Assembly (NCBI GenBank): GCA_903824785.1
Contig: CAIJYD010000022.1
Location: forward strand, 1-64,000
Direction of reading: 5' to 3'
Length of the DNA stretch: 64,000 nt
DNA from: an uncultured Bacteroidota bacterium
GTDB lineage: Bacteria > Bacteroidota > Bacteroidia > Bacteroidales > VadinHA17
The translations under genes and the position numbers were made by a program. The notes beneath the pieces were generated by a model. It ran no database searches, was not told the DNA's origin, and saw nothing but the letters and a program-made list of their open reading frames with translations. Below are positions 18,092-28,135 of the stretch, one piece after another (the first letter of the stretch is position 1; each line of letters starts with the position of its first letter).

Positions 18092-20992
18092 ATGATGAAT
18101 AAAATTATTCTCTGCCTGACCCTTTTTATTGTTTCCGTATTAACCATTGAAGCTCAGTATCTGCCTGTTCCTGAGCATGCTTCAATAAGTCTGAATGGCA
18201 AATGGAAATTTAACCCTTCTCCCGGAAATAAGATATTTGAGTCGGCTCTCTTCCGTAACGAATGGAGCGATATTGAAGTACCAGGGGAATGGACTATGCA
18301 GGGCTTTAAAGTAAAAGCCGGTACAAGGGCAGCTTATCAGACGCGGTTTTCAGTACCTGAGGAATGGAAGGGAAAAAGGATAATACTCAGGTTTGATGGA
18401 GTTTACAGCGATGCTATTATCTGGATTAACGGGAAGAAAGCTATGGCTCATATCGGTGGGTTCAACGTCTTTGAAGCTGATATCTCTTCGTTTTTAAAAC
18501 CGGGACTTAATACTCTTACCGCCGGGGTAATGAACGAATCAATTGCCGATTCATTATCGTGTGGTTCACAATATGCGGCTCATCCTCTGGGAGGGATTCC
18601 CAGAAAAGTTACTCTTTTTTCTGTTCCAGGGATTCATATCTCTGACATTTTTATCAAAACCGATCTTGATAATAACTACATAAATGCCAGGCTGGGACTG
18701 GAGTTATATTTCAGAAACAGTGGAAAAACTTCCGGTGACGCTGACCTGCAGATAGACCTTCTTTCCTCCGATGGCGAAGTGATTGCAGGTAAATCTAAAA
18801 CGATAATTATACCACATAATCAGCATGTTACAGAGAATATTGTTATGGATGTTGCTAATCCGCTGAAGTGGAATGCGGAATTTCCAAACCTTTATAAACT
18901 CAGATTAAAACTTTCATCCGGGGCAGGAACTGAAACCATTGAGCGAAAGGTCGGATTCAGAGAGCTTGAAATTGCGGGCAACCAGCTCTTTTTGAACGGG
19001 ACTCCCGTAAAGCTTCACGGAGTAAACCGTCATGAGGTTCATCCTTTGAAGGGGAGAAGTCTTAATATGGAATTATGGGAAAAGGATGCCTTACTCTATA
19101 AATCGGCAAATGTGAACTATATCAGAACCTCGCATTATCCTCCTGCTGAAGAGTTTATAGATATCTGCGACTCGCTGGGACTATATGTTGAACTCGAGAA
19201 TCCTCTTGTTTGGATTGGTCACGATGCAAACCTGAAACTGCCTTCGGGTGAGGCAAAAAACCCAAGGGTGCTGCCTGAACTGATAAAAACTGTCAGGGAA
19301 ACAATTTTGTTTTACAGAAACCATCCTGGCATAATCATCTGGTCGCTGGCAAATGAATCGGCCTGGTCGGAAAATTGGGAGAAAACCCTGAAAGTGACAG
19401 ACAGTCTTGATAATACAAGGCCCAAAACTTTTCACGATCAGGCTTATGGCCCTTATAATAATTTTGGAAGCATCACAATGCCTATCGCTAATATTCACTA
19501 TCCGGGCCCGAAAGGACCAGCTGTTGCTTCAACTTTCGACCGTCCGTTGCTTTTCGGAGAGTATTGCCATCTGAACACCTACAACCGTCAGGAGATAGCA
19601 ACCGACCCCGGAGTTCGTGACGCCTGGGTTCGTGGCTTTAACCCGATGTGGGAAAATATGTACAAAACACGAGGCTGTCTGGGCGGAGCTTTATGGTCGG
19701 GGATTGACGACGCATTTTTTCTCCCTGAGGGTAAGCTTGTAGGGTATGGCGAGTGGGGCCCGATTGATGGCTGGCGAAGGATGAAACCCGAATATTATCA
19801 CATAAAAAAAACCTACTCTCCCGTAATTATCAGTAACAGGAAAACTTCTTTCACAAAGAACGGAGAGATCCTTCTTCAGGTTGAAAACAGGTTCGATTTC
19901 ACCGATCTCCGGGCCTGCAGGTTCGAATGGGAGATAGCAGGTGCAAAGGGGACTTCAGCAATTAATCTTGCACCCCACAACTCAGGGATCCTCAGAATTA
20001 ATCCGGGCAATATTCAGGACGGAGGTAAAATCCTTACTGTGAAGGTTTTCTCACCTTACAACCTTCTGATAGATGAGTCGTCAGTTGAGATTGGAGATAT
20101 TAACTACGGAGATTTTCCGTTCAGTCAGGCGCCTCAGGAAGCATTGAAAATGCAGGAAGATCAGCTTTTAATAAACATATCAGGAAAGGATTTTAACTGG
20201 ATATTTGACAAAAGAAGCGGGAAACTGGCGGCCGCTTCTTACAGAGGCGATACAGTTCTCTCCGGTGGGGCAGAGCTGATGATTCTTCCACTGCACAGCG
20301 AGGAATGTAAAACAGAGCACAGCCTCAATATTCCGTTTATGAATAACAGCTGTAAAGAGTGGGCTCTTAAATCGGTAACCTCCGGTATAAGCAACGATTC
20401 GGTTTTTATTCTTGTGAAGGGTTCTTATAAAGAGGCTGATATTGTTCTGAGATATTGTTTTCTGAAGGGAGGAACCCTTATAACTGATTACAGTTTTACC
20501 GTAAAAGGAAATACTGATCCGCGTCAGATTGGGCTGGTATTCTCTGTTCCCCGTTCCAATGAGCAAATGAGTTGGTTTCGTAAAGGATTCTGGTCTTCTT
20601 ATCCTTCGTGGCACATTGGCAGAATAAAGGGTGAAGCAGTGCCGTTCCCTCCGGGTTGTTTTTATGTGAGCAAGCAGGGAACGGAACCGGTAAACGAATG
20701 GAGATTTGATGCCAATAGCCTGGGAACAAACGATTTTCGATCGACAAAAGATAATATCTACTGGGCAGCTTTAACCAGACCCTCCGGAGCCGGTATTATT
20801 GCTTTGTCAGAAGGAAAGCATTCTTTCCGCTCTTTTGTCAATGGTAACAGGATAGACTTTCTGGTTGCCGACTATTCTAACGGAGGAGGAGAGATGTTTT
20901 TTGCATCTCATATGGAATCTGAAAGGAAAACTCTTAAAACAGGTGATACTTTTAAAGGTCAGGCTATTCTTAAAATCGTTACTGGGAAATAA
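18092..20992 (+). CDS. Beta-galactosidase, glycoside hydrolase family 2
   Basis: 966 residues with a signal peptide (cut near EAQ, residue 22), so periplasmic or surface. GH2 domains in order: sugar-binding jelly roll (about 25-200), Ig-like domain (205-305), TIM barrel (310-590) with GVNRHEVHPLKGR and the general acid/base Glu422 in SLANESAW, nucleophile Glu490 in LLFGEYCH, a linker domain and a C-terminal small-chain domain (about 690-966). It should release beta-linked galactose from oligosaccharides. No SusC/SusD pair lies nearby, so this is not a classical utilisation locus. Confidence 0.92.
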   Translation: MMNKIILCLTLFIVSVLTIEAQYLPVPEHASISLNGKWKFNPSPGNKIFESALFRNEWSDIEVPGEWTMQGFKVKAGTRAAYQTRFSVPEEWKGKRIILRFDGVYSDAIIWINGKKAMAHIGGFNVFEADISSFLKPGLNTLTAGVMNESIADSLSCGSQYAAHPLGGIPRKVTLFSVPGIHISDIFIKTDLDNNYINARLGLELYFRNSGKTSGDADLQIDLLSSDGEVIAGKSKTIIIPHNQHVTENIVMDVANPLKWNAEFPNLYKLRLKLSSGAGTETIERKVGFRELEIAGNQLFLNGTPVKLHGVNRHEVHPLKGRSLNMELWEKDALLYKSANVNYIRTSHYPPAEEFIDICDSLGLYVELENPLVWIGHDANLKLPSGEAKNPRVLPELIKTVRETILFYRNHPGIIIWSLANESAWSENWEKTLKVTDSLDNTRPKTFHDQAYGPYNNFGSITMPIANIHYPGPKGPAVASTFDRPLLFGEYCHLNTYNRQEIATDPGVRDAWVRGFNPMWENMYKTRGCLGGALWSGIDDAFFLPEGKLVGYGEWGPIDGWRRMKPEYYHIKKTYSPVIISNRKTSFTKNGEILLQVENRFDFTDLRACRFEWEIAGAKGTSAINLAPHNSGILRINPGNIQDGGKILTVKVFSPYNLLIDESSVEIGDINYGDFPFSQAPQEALKMQEDQLLINISGKDFNWIFDKRSGKLAAASYRGDTVLSGGAELMILPLHSEECKTEHSLNIPFMNNSCKEWALKSVTSGISNDSVFILVKGSYKEADIVLRYCFLKGGTLITDYSFTVKGNTDPRQIGLVFSVPRSNEQMSWFRKGFWSSYPSWHIGRIKGEAVPFPPGCFYVSKQGTEPVNEWRFDANSLGTNDFRSTKDNIYWAALTRPSGAGIIALSEGKHSFRSFVNGNRIDFLVADYSNGGGEMFFASHMESERKTLKTGDTFKGQAILKIVTGK

Positions 20993-21092
20993 CTGACGGG
21001 TTTGCATTTCATTTGTGAGCTTTTTGATTTTTGATTCTGAAAATTGATTATATTTCTGCATAATTGATTGTTAATAATATAACACCACTGAC

Positions 21093-22703
21093 ATGGCAGA
21101 ATTTCTATACGAGAATCCTTTTCAGATTGAGAAGGATAATACAATCTATCGGCTGCTTACCAAAAAATATGTTAAGACAGTCGTTATTGAGGGGAGAAAG
21201 ATTCTGAAAGTTGACCCTGAAGGTCTCGAACTTCTTGCAAAAGAGGCTGTTTCAGATATCTCTTTTTTTCTAAGGACATCTCATCTTGAAAAACTTGCTA
21301 AAATTCTTGAAGATCCTGAAGCTACTGACAATGACCGTTTTGTTGCATATCTGATGCTGAGGAATACAGTTGTATCATCCAAAGGTGATCTGCCATGGTG
21401 TCAGGATACCGGAACGGCAATTGTTATAGGGAAGAAAGGGGAGCAGGTCTGGACGGGTGTAAACGATGCGGAATATCTTTCAAGGGGAATCTTTGCAACA
21501 TATAAACAGAAGAACCTCAGGTATTCACAGGTAGTCCCGTTAACAATGTTTAATGAAAAAAATACCGGAACAAATCTTCCGGCTCAGATTGATATTTATT
21601 CCAGAGAGGGAAATTCGTATGAGTTTCTGTTTATTACAAAAGGTGGCGGATCGGCAAATAAAACGTTCCTCTACCAGCAAACCAAATCGCTGTTAAATGA
21701 AGAGTCTCTGATTAAATTTGTCAGGGAGAAAATCAAGGATCTTGGCACTTCAGCCTGCCCTCCCTATCATCTGGCTCTGGTTATCGGCGGCACTTCTGCC
21801 GAAGCTACACTTAAGACCGTTAAGGAAGCTTCAGCAGGTTATCTCGATTATCTACCTGTAATCGGGAATGAAAGCGGACGTGCCTTCCGCGATATTGAAT
21901 GGGAAAAAAGAATTGAGAAGATCTGCCATGAGTATGGTGTGGGTGCTCAGTTCGGAGGCAAATATTTTGTTCATGATGTTAGAGTTATCCGTCTTCCGAG
22001 GCATGCCGCTTCATGTCCTGTTGGTCTTGGAGTTAGTTGCAGTGCCGACAGAAATATCAAAGCAAAGATCAACGTTGATGGAATTTTTCTTGAAGAGCTT
22101 GAAAGAAATCCTGCACGCTTTTTGCCTGCTAAAGCTCCGGAACTTGAAAAGCCCGTTGAAATTGACCTCGACCGGCCTATGAAAGAGGTCCTGGCAGAAC
22201 TCACTAAGTATCCTGTAAAGACACGGTTAAATTTAACCGGAACTCTAATTGTTGCCAGGGATATTGCACATGCGCAGATCAAGAAGATGATTGATGAAGG
22301 TAAGCCAATGGCTGAATATTTTAAAACTCATCCTATTTATTATGCCGGGCCTGCAAAAACCCCTGACGGCATGCCTTCCGGAAGTTTCGGACCTACTACA
22401 GCCGGACGAATGGATTCTTATGTTGACCTTTTCCAGAGTATGGGTGGCTCACTCATTATGGTTGCAAAGGGAAACCGTAGCAGACAGGTTATTGATGCTT
22501 GCAAAAAACATGGAGGATTTTACCTCGGATCAATCGGAGGGCCGGCAGCTATTCTTGCAGAGGAGAATATTAAGTCGGTGGAATTAGTTGATTTTGAAGA
22601 TCTTGGTATGGAAGCCATCAGAAAGATAAAAGTCGTGAATATGGCTGCATTTATTATTACCGATGATAAAGGCAATGATTTTTTCGATGAGTACAATAAA
22701 TAG
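21093..22703 (+). CDS. Fumarate hydratase class I (iron-sulfur)
   Basis: 536 residues, the single-chain FumA/FumB type that interconverts fumarate and malate with a [4Fe-4S] cluster. The N-terminal domain has [10 protein letters not shown] and [18 protein letters not shown], and cysteines in [14 protein letters not shown] and [14 protein letters not shown] that fit cluster ligands. The C-terminal domain has [16 protein letters not shown]. Length is normal. It is cytoplasmic and stands alone, 100 bases after the beta-galactosidase gene. Confidence 0.94.
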   Translation: MAEFLYENPFQIEKDNTIYRLLTKKYVKTVVIEGRKILKVDPEGLELLAKEAVSDISFFLRTSHLEKLAKILEDPEATDNDRFVAYLMLRNTVVSSKGDLPWCQDTGTAIVIGKKGEQVWTGVNDAEYLSRGIFATYKQKNLRYSQVVPLTMFNEKNTGTNLPAQIDIYSREGNSYEFLFITKGGGSANKTFLYQQTKSLLNEESLIKFVREKIKDLGTSACPPYHLALVIGGTSAEATLKTVKEASAGYLDYLPVIGNESGRAFRDIEWEKRIEKICHEYGVGAQFGGKYFVHDVRVIRLPRHAASCPVGLGVSCSADRNIKAKINVDGIFLEELERNPARFLPAKAPELEKPVEIDLDRPMKEVLAELTKYPVKTRLNLTGTLIVARDIAHAQIKKMIDEGKPMAEYFKTHPIYYAGPAKTPDGMPSGSFGPTTAGRMDSYVDLFQSMGGSLIMVAKGNRSRQVIDACKKHGGFYLGSIGGPAAILAEENIKSVELVDFEDLGMEAIRKIKVVNMAAFIITDDKGNDFFDEYNK

Positions 22704-22891
22704 CAGATAATTTTTTCGGATTTTGCTTTAATTACCAATAACTTACCACGATAATATCAAAAATAAAACTCCTCTCTTAAACCGGGCAGATTGCCATGGG
22801 GTGGTTCATTTAAAAAAATATTCTGAAAATGATAAATGGTTGTATCAGGTGAAAGATATTTTTTTAACTTGAGCCTCATAAATTTATAATT

Positions 22892-24412
22892 ATGAAGAGA
22901 TTTTTTTTATGGTTTTTTCCGGGATTGATTATTGGAGTATTACTTGTTCTTGGCGGTGGAAAAGCATTACATTCGACATCAACAAACCTCTATTGTATCT
23001 CCTGTCATATCCATCCCATGGCAGATGCATCATGGAAAAAATCTGTTCATTACGATACAAAATCAGGTTGCCGGATTGCCTGTGTGGATTGTCATCTCCC
23101 TCCAAAAGGTGAAGGTTATCTTTGGGCAAAAGGTACAACAGGATTACGCGATCTTTGGAGTAAATGGACCCGCGATTCGGCTTCTTTTAACTGGGAAGAC
23201 CGGAGACGGCTCGAGGTTGCCCGGAGCTATGTCTATGAAAGCAGTTGCATAAAATGCCACGAGAATCTTTTCCCGGCGAAGCTAACCAAAGCAGGGGAGG
23301 ATGCACATCTCTATTATACACAAACAAAGAAAAGCAAAGAGCTGCATTGTATAAACTGCCACCTTAACGCAGGTCATTTCATTGAAGGGTATACTCATGG
23401 AAGCAACTCAACCTTCGGAAGCGTCTCTTCTGCAGCAAAAGAGATCTATACTGAAGCTTCAAAGGTAACGGAGTTCAAAAATTTTACTGAACAAATTCCT
23501 AGAACGCCCGTATCATTCAAAATGGTTGCAATACCCGGAGGAAAATTTATGATGGGAAGTCCTGATTCTGAACCGTTCAGGAAGAAAGAAGAAGGGCCGG
23601 CAAGGGAGGTGGAGATAAGTTCTTTTTTTATGGCTGAGATTGAGGTAAGCTGGGATGAATATCTTGCATTTTATGTTCAGACAGCTGCCGAAGGACGCAC
23701 AACAGATACCGAAGGGATAAGAAAAGCAAGTGTAAAATCGACCGATGCTATTTCCGGAGCCACTCCACCATACGGACAGCCTGATCAGGGATGGGGCCTT
23801 GGTAAACGTCCTGCAATATCGTTCTCCTTTCATGCTGCAGAAACTTATTGCAAATGGTTAACTTCAGTAACCGGGAAAAAATATCGGCTTCCCACTGAGG
23901 CAGAATGGGAATATGCCTGCAGGGCAGGTTCCAAAGATCCCTATTTCTTTCCGGGCGATCCGACAAAATTTCAGAAGAGCGGCTTAAGAGCACGTCTTTC
24001 AAAAAACGATACTGCAGTTATTAATACTTATGTCATATTTAAAGGTAATAGTCCGACAAAAACCCAACCTCCCGACCGGGTAAAACCAAATCCTTTTGGT
24101 TTGAAAAACATGACTGGTAATGTTGCTGAATTCTGTTCAGACTGGTATAGTGCCGATATCCTTTCACAATATCCGCAAGGGTTGATAAGAGATCCGAAAG
24201 GTCCTGAAGAGGGAACGGAGCATGTTCTAAGAGGTGGCTCTTTTTCAACTACTGCTGATGGTTTGCGAAGTGCTGCACGAGATTTTACAAAAACCGAATC
24301 GTGGTTAAAAACAGACCCTCAGATGCCCAAAAGTATTTGGTGGTATTCCGACTGCTTTAATGTCGGCTTCAGAGTAGTGTGTGAATTTGATGAAAAGACA
24401 GGAAAATTGTAA
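22892..24412 (+). CDS. Tetraheme NapC/NrfH-like cytochrome fused to a SUMF1 (FGE-like) domain
   Basis: 506 residues. Part one (1-160) is a membrane-anchored multiheme cytochrome: one N-terminal hydrophobic segment (4-23) and four CxxCH sites at Cys35, Cys64, Cys119 and Cys153, as in NapC/NirT/NrfH quinol oxidases. Part two (about 200-495) is a SUMF1/FGE-sulfatase domain: VAIPGGKFMMGSPDSEP, RLPTEAEWEYACRAG, GLKNMTGNVAEFCSDWY, LRGGSFSTTADGLRSAAR. The formylglycine-generating enzymes carry two cysteines just after LRGGSW; here there are none, so sulfatase activation is unlikely. Translocation would place hemes and SUMF1 in the periplasm. It may pass electrons from quinol to an unknown periplasmic partner. 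The Gfo/Idh gene follows after 34 bases and is probably co-transcribed. Confidence 0.85.
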   Translation: MKRFFLWFFPGLIIGVLLVLGGGKALHSTSTNLYCISCHIHPMADASWKKSVHYDTKSGCRIACVDCHLPPKGEGYLWAKGTTGLRDLWSKWTRDSASFNWEDRRRLEVARSYVYESSCIKCHENLFPAKLTKAGEDAHLYYTQTKKSKELHCINCHLNAGHFIEGYTHGSNSTFGSVSSAAKEIYTEASKVTEFKNFTEQIPRTPVSFKMVAIPGGKFMMGSPDSEPFRKKEEGPAREVEISSFFMAEIEVSWDEYLAFYVQTAAEGRTTDTEGIRKASVKSTDAISGATPPYGQPDQGWGLGKRPAISFSFHAAETYCKWLTSVTGKKYRLPTEAEWEYACRAGSKDPYFFPGDPTKFQKSGLRARLSKNDTAVINTYVIFKGNSPTKTQPPDRVKPNPFGLKNMTGNVAEFCSDWYSADILSQYPQGLIRDPKGPEEGTEHVLRGGSFSTTADGLRSAARDFTKTESWLKTDPQMPKSIWWYSDCFNVGFRVVCEFDEKTGKL

Positions 24413-24446
24413 TTTTAACAAAAGAAACATTCCAAATCCATTTAAT

Positions 24447-25787
24447 ATGAAAAACTCAACTATTTCTAGACGTAATTTCCTGGGTAAGGCAGCAACAGCA
24501 GGAGTTGCAGGGGTAATGGTTCCCTCAATAATAACCAGTTGTTCCCGTGAATCAAAAAAAGTTGTGGAAGTACCTGTCATGCTTGATCAGGCACCCGACG
24601 GACCTGTTCTTAAAGCAGGAGTTATCGGTTGCGGCGGTCGCGGTTCAGGTGCCGCAATAAATTTTCTCAATGCCGGTCCTAATCTTAAGATCGTGGCTCT
24701 GGGAGATACCTTCAAGGATCGTGTTGATTCCTGCAGAGAAAAGATCTTAAAAGAAAAAGGACAGGAAGTTCCTGTTGAAAACTGTTTTGTCGGTTTCGAT
24801 GCTTATCAGAAAGTTATTGATGCAGGTGTTGATATTATTATACTGGCTACACCTCCATTCTTCCGTCCCGAACATCTGGCAGCTGCCATTCAGGCCAAAA
24901 AGCATGTGTTTGCTGAAAAACCTGTTTGTGTTGACCCGGCAGGTGCAAGGTCGGTAATGGCTACAGCTCAGAAAGCAAAAGGTATGGAACTGAGTATCGT
25001 TACAGGTACCCAGCGCCGTCATCAGCGCGATTATGTTGCTGCATGGCAGCAGGTTGCGCAGGGCTCGATTGGCGAAATAACAGGAGGTAATGCCTGGTGG
25101 AATGGTGGAAAACTTTGGCACCGCGATCCTAATGCCGAGTGGAGCGAAATGGAATATATGATCAGGAACTGGGTCAACTGGACATGGCTCTCAGGAGACC
25201 ATATTGTTGAACAGCATGTTCATAACCTTGATGTTATTAACTGGTTCACAGGTTCTCATCCTGTAAAAGCTGTGGGTTTCGGATCGAGACTGCGCCGTGT
25301 TACAGGTGACCAGTACGATAATTTCAGTATCGATTATGCTTTTGAAAACGGAATGCACATTCATAGCATGTGCCGCCAGATAAATGGTTGCGTTAATAAT
25401 GTATCTGAAAGAATCCAGGGTTCAAAAGGTTCAACCAACTGCCATAACACTATTCTTGACCTTGCAGGAAACGAGGTCTGGAAATATGAGTATCCTCTCG
25501 ATAAAGATGGCAAACCGGGCACCAGTGTCAGTGTTGATCCATACGTTCAGGAACATATCGATCTGGTTACTGCAATACGTACAGGAAAGCCGATTAATGA
25601 AGCCGAAAATACCGCTGTTACAACCATGGTTGCAATAATGGGACGTATTTCAGCTTATACCGGCAAGGAAACATCGTATGAAGAGATGATGAACTCCGAC
25701 CTCAAACTTGGCCCAAAGGTGTTTGAATTTGGTCCTGTCGATATCGTGAAAGAAGTTCCTGTTGCAGGGCTTCCTTTTGTTGTATAA
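24447..25787 (+). CDS. Tat-exported Gfo/Idh/MocA family oxidoreductase
   Basis: 446 residues from the ATG at 24447, which begins a twin-arginine signal (SRRNFLGKAATAGVAGVM) followed by a lipobox-like SIITSC, so the protein is probably an exported lipoprotein. The frame back to 24381 overlaps the previous gene and would bury the signal. The nucleotide-binding fold is AGVIGCGGRGSGAAINFL, with AEKPVCVDPAG as the usual lysine motif and GDHIVEQHVHNLDVINW in the catalytic half. Exported members carry a tightly bound cofactor and act on sugars such as inositol, keto-glycosides or glycosyl residues; the substrate is unknown. It is followed by a TIM-barrel gene. Confidence 0.88.
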   Translation: MKNSTISRRNFLGKAATAGVAGVMVPSIITSCSRESKKVVEVPVMLDQAPDGPVLKAGVIGCGGRGSGAAINFLNAGPNLKIVALGDTFKDRVDSCREKILKEKGQEVPVENCFVGFDAYQKVIDAGVDIIILATPPFFRPEHLAAAIQAKKHVFAEKPVCVDPAGARSVMATAQKAKGMELSIVTGTQRRHQRDYVAAWQQVAQGSIGEITGGNAWWNGGKLWHRDPNAEWSEMEYMIRNWVNWTWLSGDHIVEQHVHNLDVINWFTGSHPVKAVGFGSRLRRVTGDQYDNFSIDYAFENGMHIHSMCRQINGCVNNVSERIQGSKGSTNCHNTILDLAGNEVWKYEYPLDKDGKPGTSVSVDPYVQEHIDLVTAIRTGKPINEAENTAVTTMVAIMGRISAYTGKETSYEEMMNSDLKLGPKVFEFGPVDIVKEVPVAGLPFVV

Positions 25788-25908
25788 ACCTTAACCTGCT
25801 GAACTCCCCGCGTGCATTGGTTTTGCCGGATCAGTCATTCCGGTTCTCCGGTACATGCGGTGGAGCAGGTGGGCATTTCATTACCGGTTCATTCTAATTA
25901 TCAGATAT

Positions 25909-26853
25909 ATGAATAGTTCGAGAAGAAATTTCTTAATAAAAGCCACTGCTGCCGGTGCTGCTGTTTTAGCGGCTCCTTCGGTCTTTGGTTCTGTTGCCGC
26001 TTCACCGCAAAAAAAAGCAGCAGATGCAACAGCCCCGTTCAAACTTAAATATGCTCCTTCCATTGGAATGTTCCGCGAACATGCCGGTAAGGAGATTCTT
26101 GATAACATTAAGTTCTGTTATGATATGGGCTTCAGGGCAATGTTCGATAACGGACTGATGAACAGGCCGGTTGAGGATCAGGTGAAAATTGCCGGCGAGA
26201 TGCAACGTCTTGGAATGGAACTCGGACCGTTTGTTTTGTATGCCGATTTTTCCGTTACATCTTTTGTGCTTAATAAGCCGGAGACACGCGAGATGCTTGT
26301 TAATAAAATGAAAGAAGGGGTTGAGGTGGCTAAAAGGACCGGAGTAAAATGGGCACTGGTTGTCCCGGGAAGGTATGATGAAAGACTCGACAGAGGTTTT
26401 CAGACTGCTAACGTAATTGATAACCTCAGGTATTGCTGCGATGTTATGGAGCCGGCCGGACTTACTATCGTACTGGAACCTTTAAACACTATAAGGGATC
26501 ATCCGGGACTGTTTCTTACAGGAATACCCCAGTCATATGCAATCTGCAGAGCTGTGAACAGACCTGTGTGCAAACTTGTCGAAGATATCTATCACCAGCA
26601 GATAACAGAAGGTAACCTTATTCCGAATATTGAAGCAGCATGGAGCGAAATAGCAGCATTTCATTGCGGAGATCATCCGGGCCGTAATGAACCTACTACA
26701 GGCGAAATAAATTTCAAGAATGTTTTTAAATATATACATAGTAAAAATTATCAGGGTGTTATCTGTATGGAACATGGTATTAGCAACAGAACAAAAGAGG
26801 GAGAAGCCCGCGTAATCCAGGCATATCGGGAATGCGACAGCTTTGAAGAGTAA
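25909..26853 (+). CDS. Tat-exported TIM-barrel isomerase/epimerase (hydroxypyruvate isomerase-like)
   Basis: 314 residues from the ATG at 25909 (MNSSRRNFLIKATAAGAAVL, a twin-arginine signal); a start at 25855 would put 18 extra residues ahead of it. The barrel has SIGMFREHAGKEILDNIKF, LTIVLEPLNTIRDHPG (metal-binding Glu), KLVEDIYHQQITEGN (Asp/His), AAFHCGDHPGRNEP and GVICMEHG (Glu). These match hydroxypyruvate isomerase-like proteins. Being paired with an exported Gfo/Idh protein, it may process the same sugar derivative. The 121 bases before it contain GC-rich complementary stretches that could fold, but I saw no known riboswitch. Confidence 0.86.
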   Translation: MNSSRRNFLIKATAAGAAVLAAPSVFGSVAASPQKKAADATAPFKLKYAPSIGMFREHAGKEILDNIKFCYDMGFRAMFDNGLMNRPVEDQVKIAGEMQRLGMELGPFVLYADFSVTSFVLNKPETREMLVNKMKEGVEVAKRTGVKWALVVPGRYDERLDRGFQTANVIDNLRYCCDVMEPAGLTIVLEPLNTIRDHPGLFLTGIPQSYAICRAVNRPVCKLVEDIYHQQITEGNLIPNIEAAWSEIAAFHCGDHPGRNEPTTGEINFKNVFKYIHSKNYQGVICMEHGISNRTKEGEARVIQAYRECDSFEE

Positions 26854-26863
26854 TAATTGGCGT

Positions 26864-26892
26864 AAAAGAGGCTGTAGCAAGAGCCTCTTTTT
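26864..26892 (+). terminator. Rho-independent terminator after the TIM-barrel gene
   Basis: AAAAGAGGCT, 8-base loop, AGCCTCTTTT with further T residues. It lies 11 bases after the stop at 26853 and ends the unit that began at 22892. Confidence 0.85.
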
Positions 26893-27010
26893 TGGTAAAT
26901 ACTTTGTCCTCAGACTGAAGTGAGGAGTAATTAAATTGAAGCCAAATCAGAAATACTCAGATACCATTTGATAATGCTTAGAAATATTATAACCTAACAA
27001 AAAGTTTTAA

Positions 27011-28135
27011 ATGAAAAAAGTTAATCTGCTTATTAATCTGTTAATGGTTGTAATCTCCTCAACCGGTTTATCCTTTAGTCAGCCAGTAAAGTTTTTTGCA
27101 GGAACTTATACTGGAAAAGATGGAAAAGGGTTGTTCCTCTTTGATCTGAACAGTGAGGAGGGAACATTTAATCTGTTGTCGCAATCCGATGCCGGCCCAA
27201 ACCCTTCCTATTTTTGCATTTCGAAAAAATGGGGAATGATCTATGCTGCAAATGAAGTTGGGAAATTTAAGGATATCAGAGGCGGGGGTGTAACAGCCTT
27301 GAGATATGATTCGAAAACAAGTGCAATTGAAAAACTTGGCGATCTGCCGGTACCTAATGGCGGCCCTTGCTATATATCATTGTCTTCCGACGAAAATTTC
27401 CTTTTTATGGCTAACTATTCCGGTGGTTCGGCTGCTGTTATTAAACTTGACGACAAAGGAATACCTGTAGCTGTCACTGATAATATAATTTACAAGGCGC
27501 CTGAGGGAAAGAGTTCACATGCACATATGATTTCTCCGGGACCTTCCGGCAAATATATCTACATCACCGACCTGGGTCTGGACAGAATCGTGATTTATAC
27601 TCTTGATCCGGTTTCCGGAAAGCTTCAGGAGATACCGGATGGCATTGTTAAAGTCACAGAAGGTGCCGGCCCGCGCCATTTTGTTTTTAGTTCAGACGGA
27701 AAAAAATTGTTTGTCATCTGCGAGCTGAATTCAACAATAGCTGTATTTGACGTTGAGGCAACCGGCAATCTTAAACAGATTCAGACAGTGAAAACATTGA
27801 AAGAAGGATTCGTGGGCGAAAGTTTTTGTGCCGACATTCATTTGGGGAAAAAAGGAGATTTTTTATATGGATCAAACAGGGGTGAAAACACCATTGTTAC
27901 TTTCAAGGTCGGATCTGACGGAAAACTAACCCTGGCAGGACATACCACCTGTGGCGGAGCATGGCCCAGAAACTTTGTGGTTGATCCTTCCGGAAAATAT
28001 CTTCTCGTTGGAAATGAGAGATCGGGGAATATTTCAATGTTCACAATTGATAAAAAAACAGGCCTTCCTCAGGTACCATCAAAAGATTATACCATCAAAT
28101 CACCGGCCTGTCTTAAGTTCTCAGATCTGAAATAG
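27011..28135 (+). CDS. Secreted beta-propeller lactonase (6-phosphogluconolactonase/YbhE family)
   Basis: 374 residues with an N-terminal signal peptide (cut after about residue 24, SFSQ). Seven-bladed propeller repeats are visible, with family motifs such as KFFAGTYTGKDGKGLFLF, SHAHMISPGPSGKYIYITDLG, GAGPRHFVFSSDGKKLFVICEL and FVGESFCADIHL. Cytoplasmic relatives open 6-phosphogluconolactone; an exported member more likely acts on another aldonolactone, for example from oxidised sugars. The next gene begins at the base after its stop, so translation is probably coupled. Confidence 0.88.
   Translation: MKKVNLLINLLMVVISSTGLSFSQPVKFFAGTYTGKDGKGLFLFDLNSEEGTFNLLSQSDAGPNPSYFCISKKWGMIYAANEVGKFKDIRGGGVTALRYDSKTSAIEKLGDLPVPNGGPCYISLSSDENFLFMANYSGGSAAVIKLDDKGIPVAVTDNIIYKAPEGKSSHAHMISPGPSGKYIYITDLGLDRIVIYTLDPVSGKLQEIPDGIVKVTEGAGPRHFVFSSDGKKLFVICELNSTIAVFDVEATGNLKQIQTVKTLKEGFVGESFCADIHLGKKGDFLYGSNRGENTIVTFKVGSDGKLTLAGHTTCGGAWPRNFVVDPSGKYLLVGNERSGNISMFTIDKKTGLPQVPSKDYTIKSPACLKFSDLK

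Noticed and set aside
23500..24412. Active formylglycine-generating enzyme
   Set aside because: The cysteine pair after LRGGS is absent, and no sulfatase gene is found in the window.
25791..25870. Riboswitch ahead of the TIM-barrel gene
   Set aside because: Some complementary GC-rich pieces exist (CCTGCT with AGCAGG), but they match no known riboswitch core and the pairing is interrupted.
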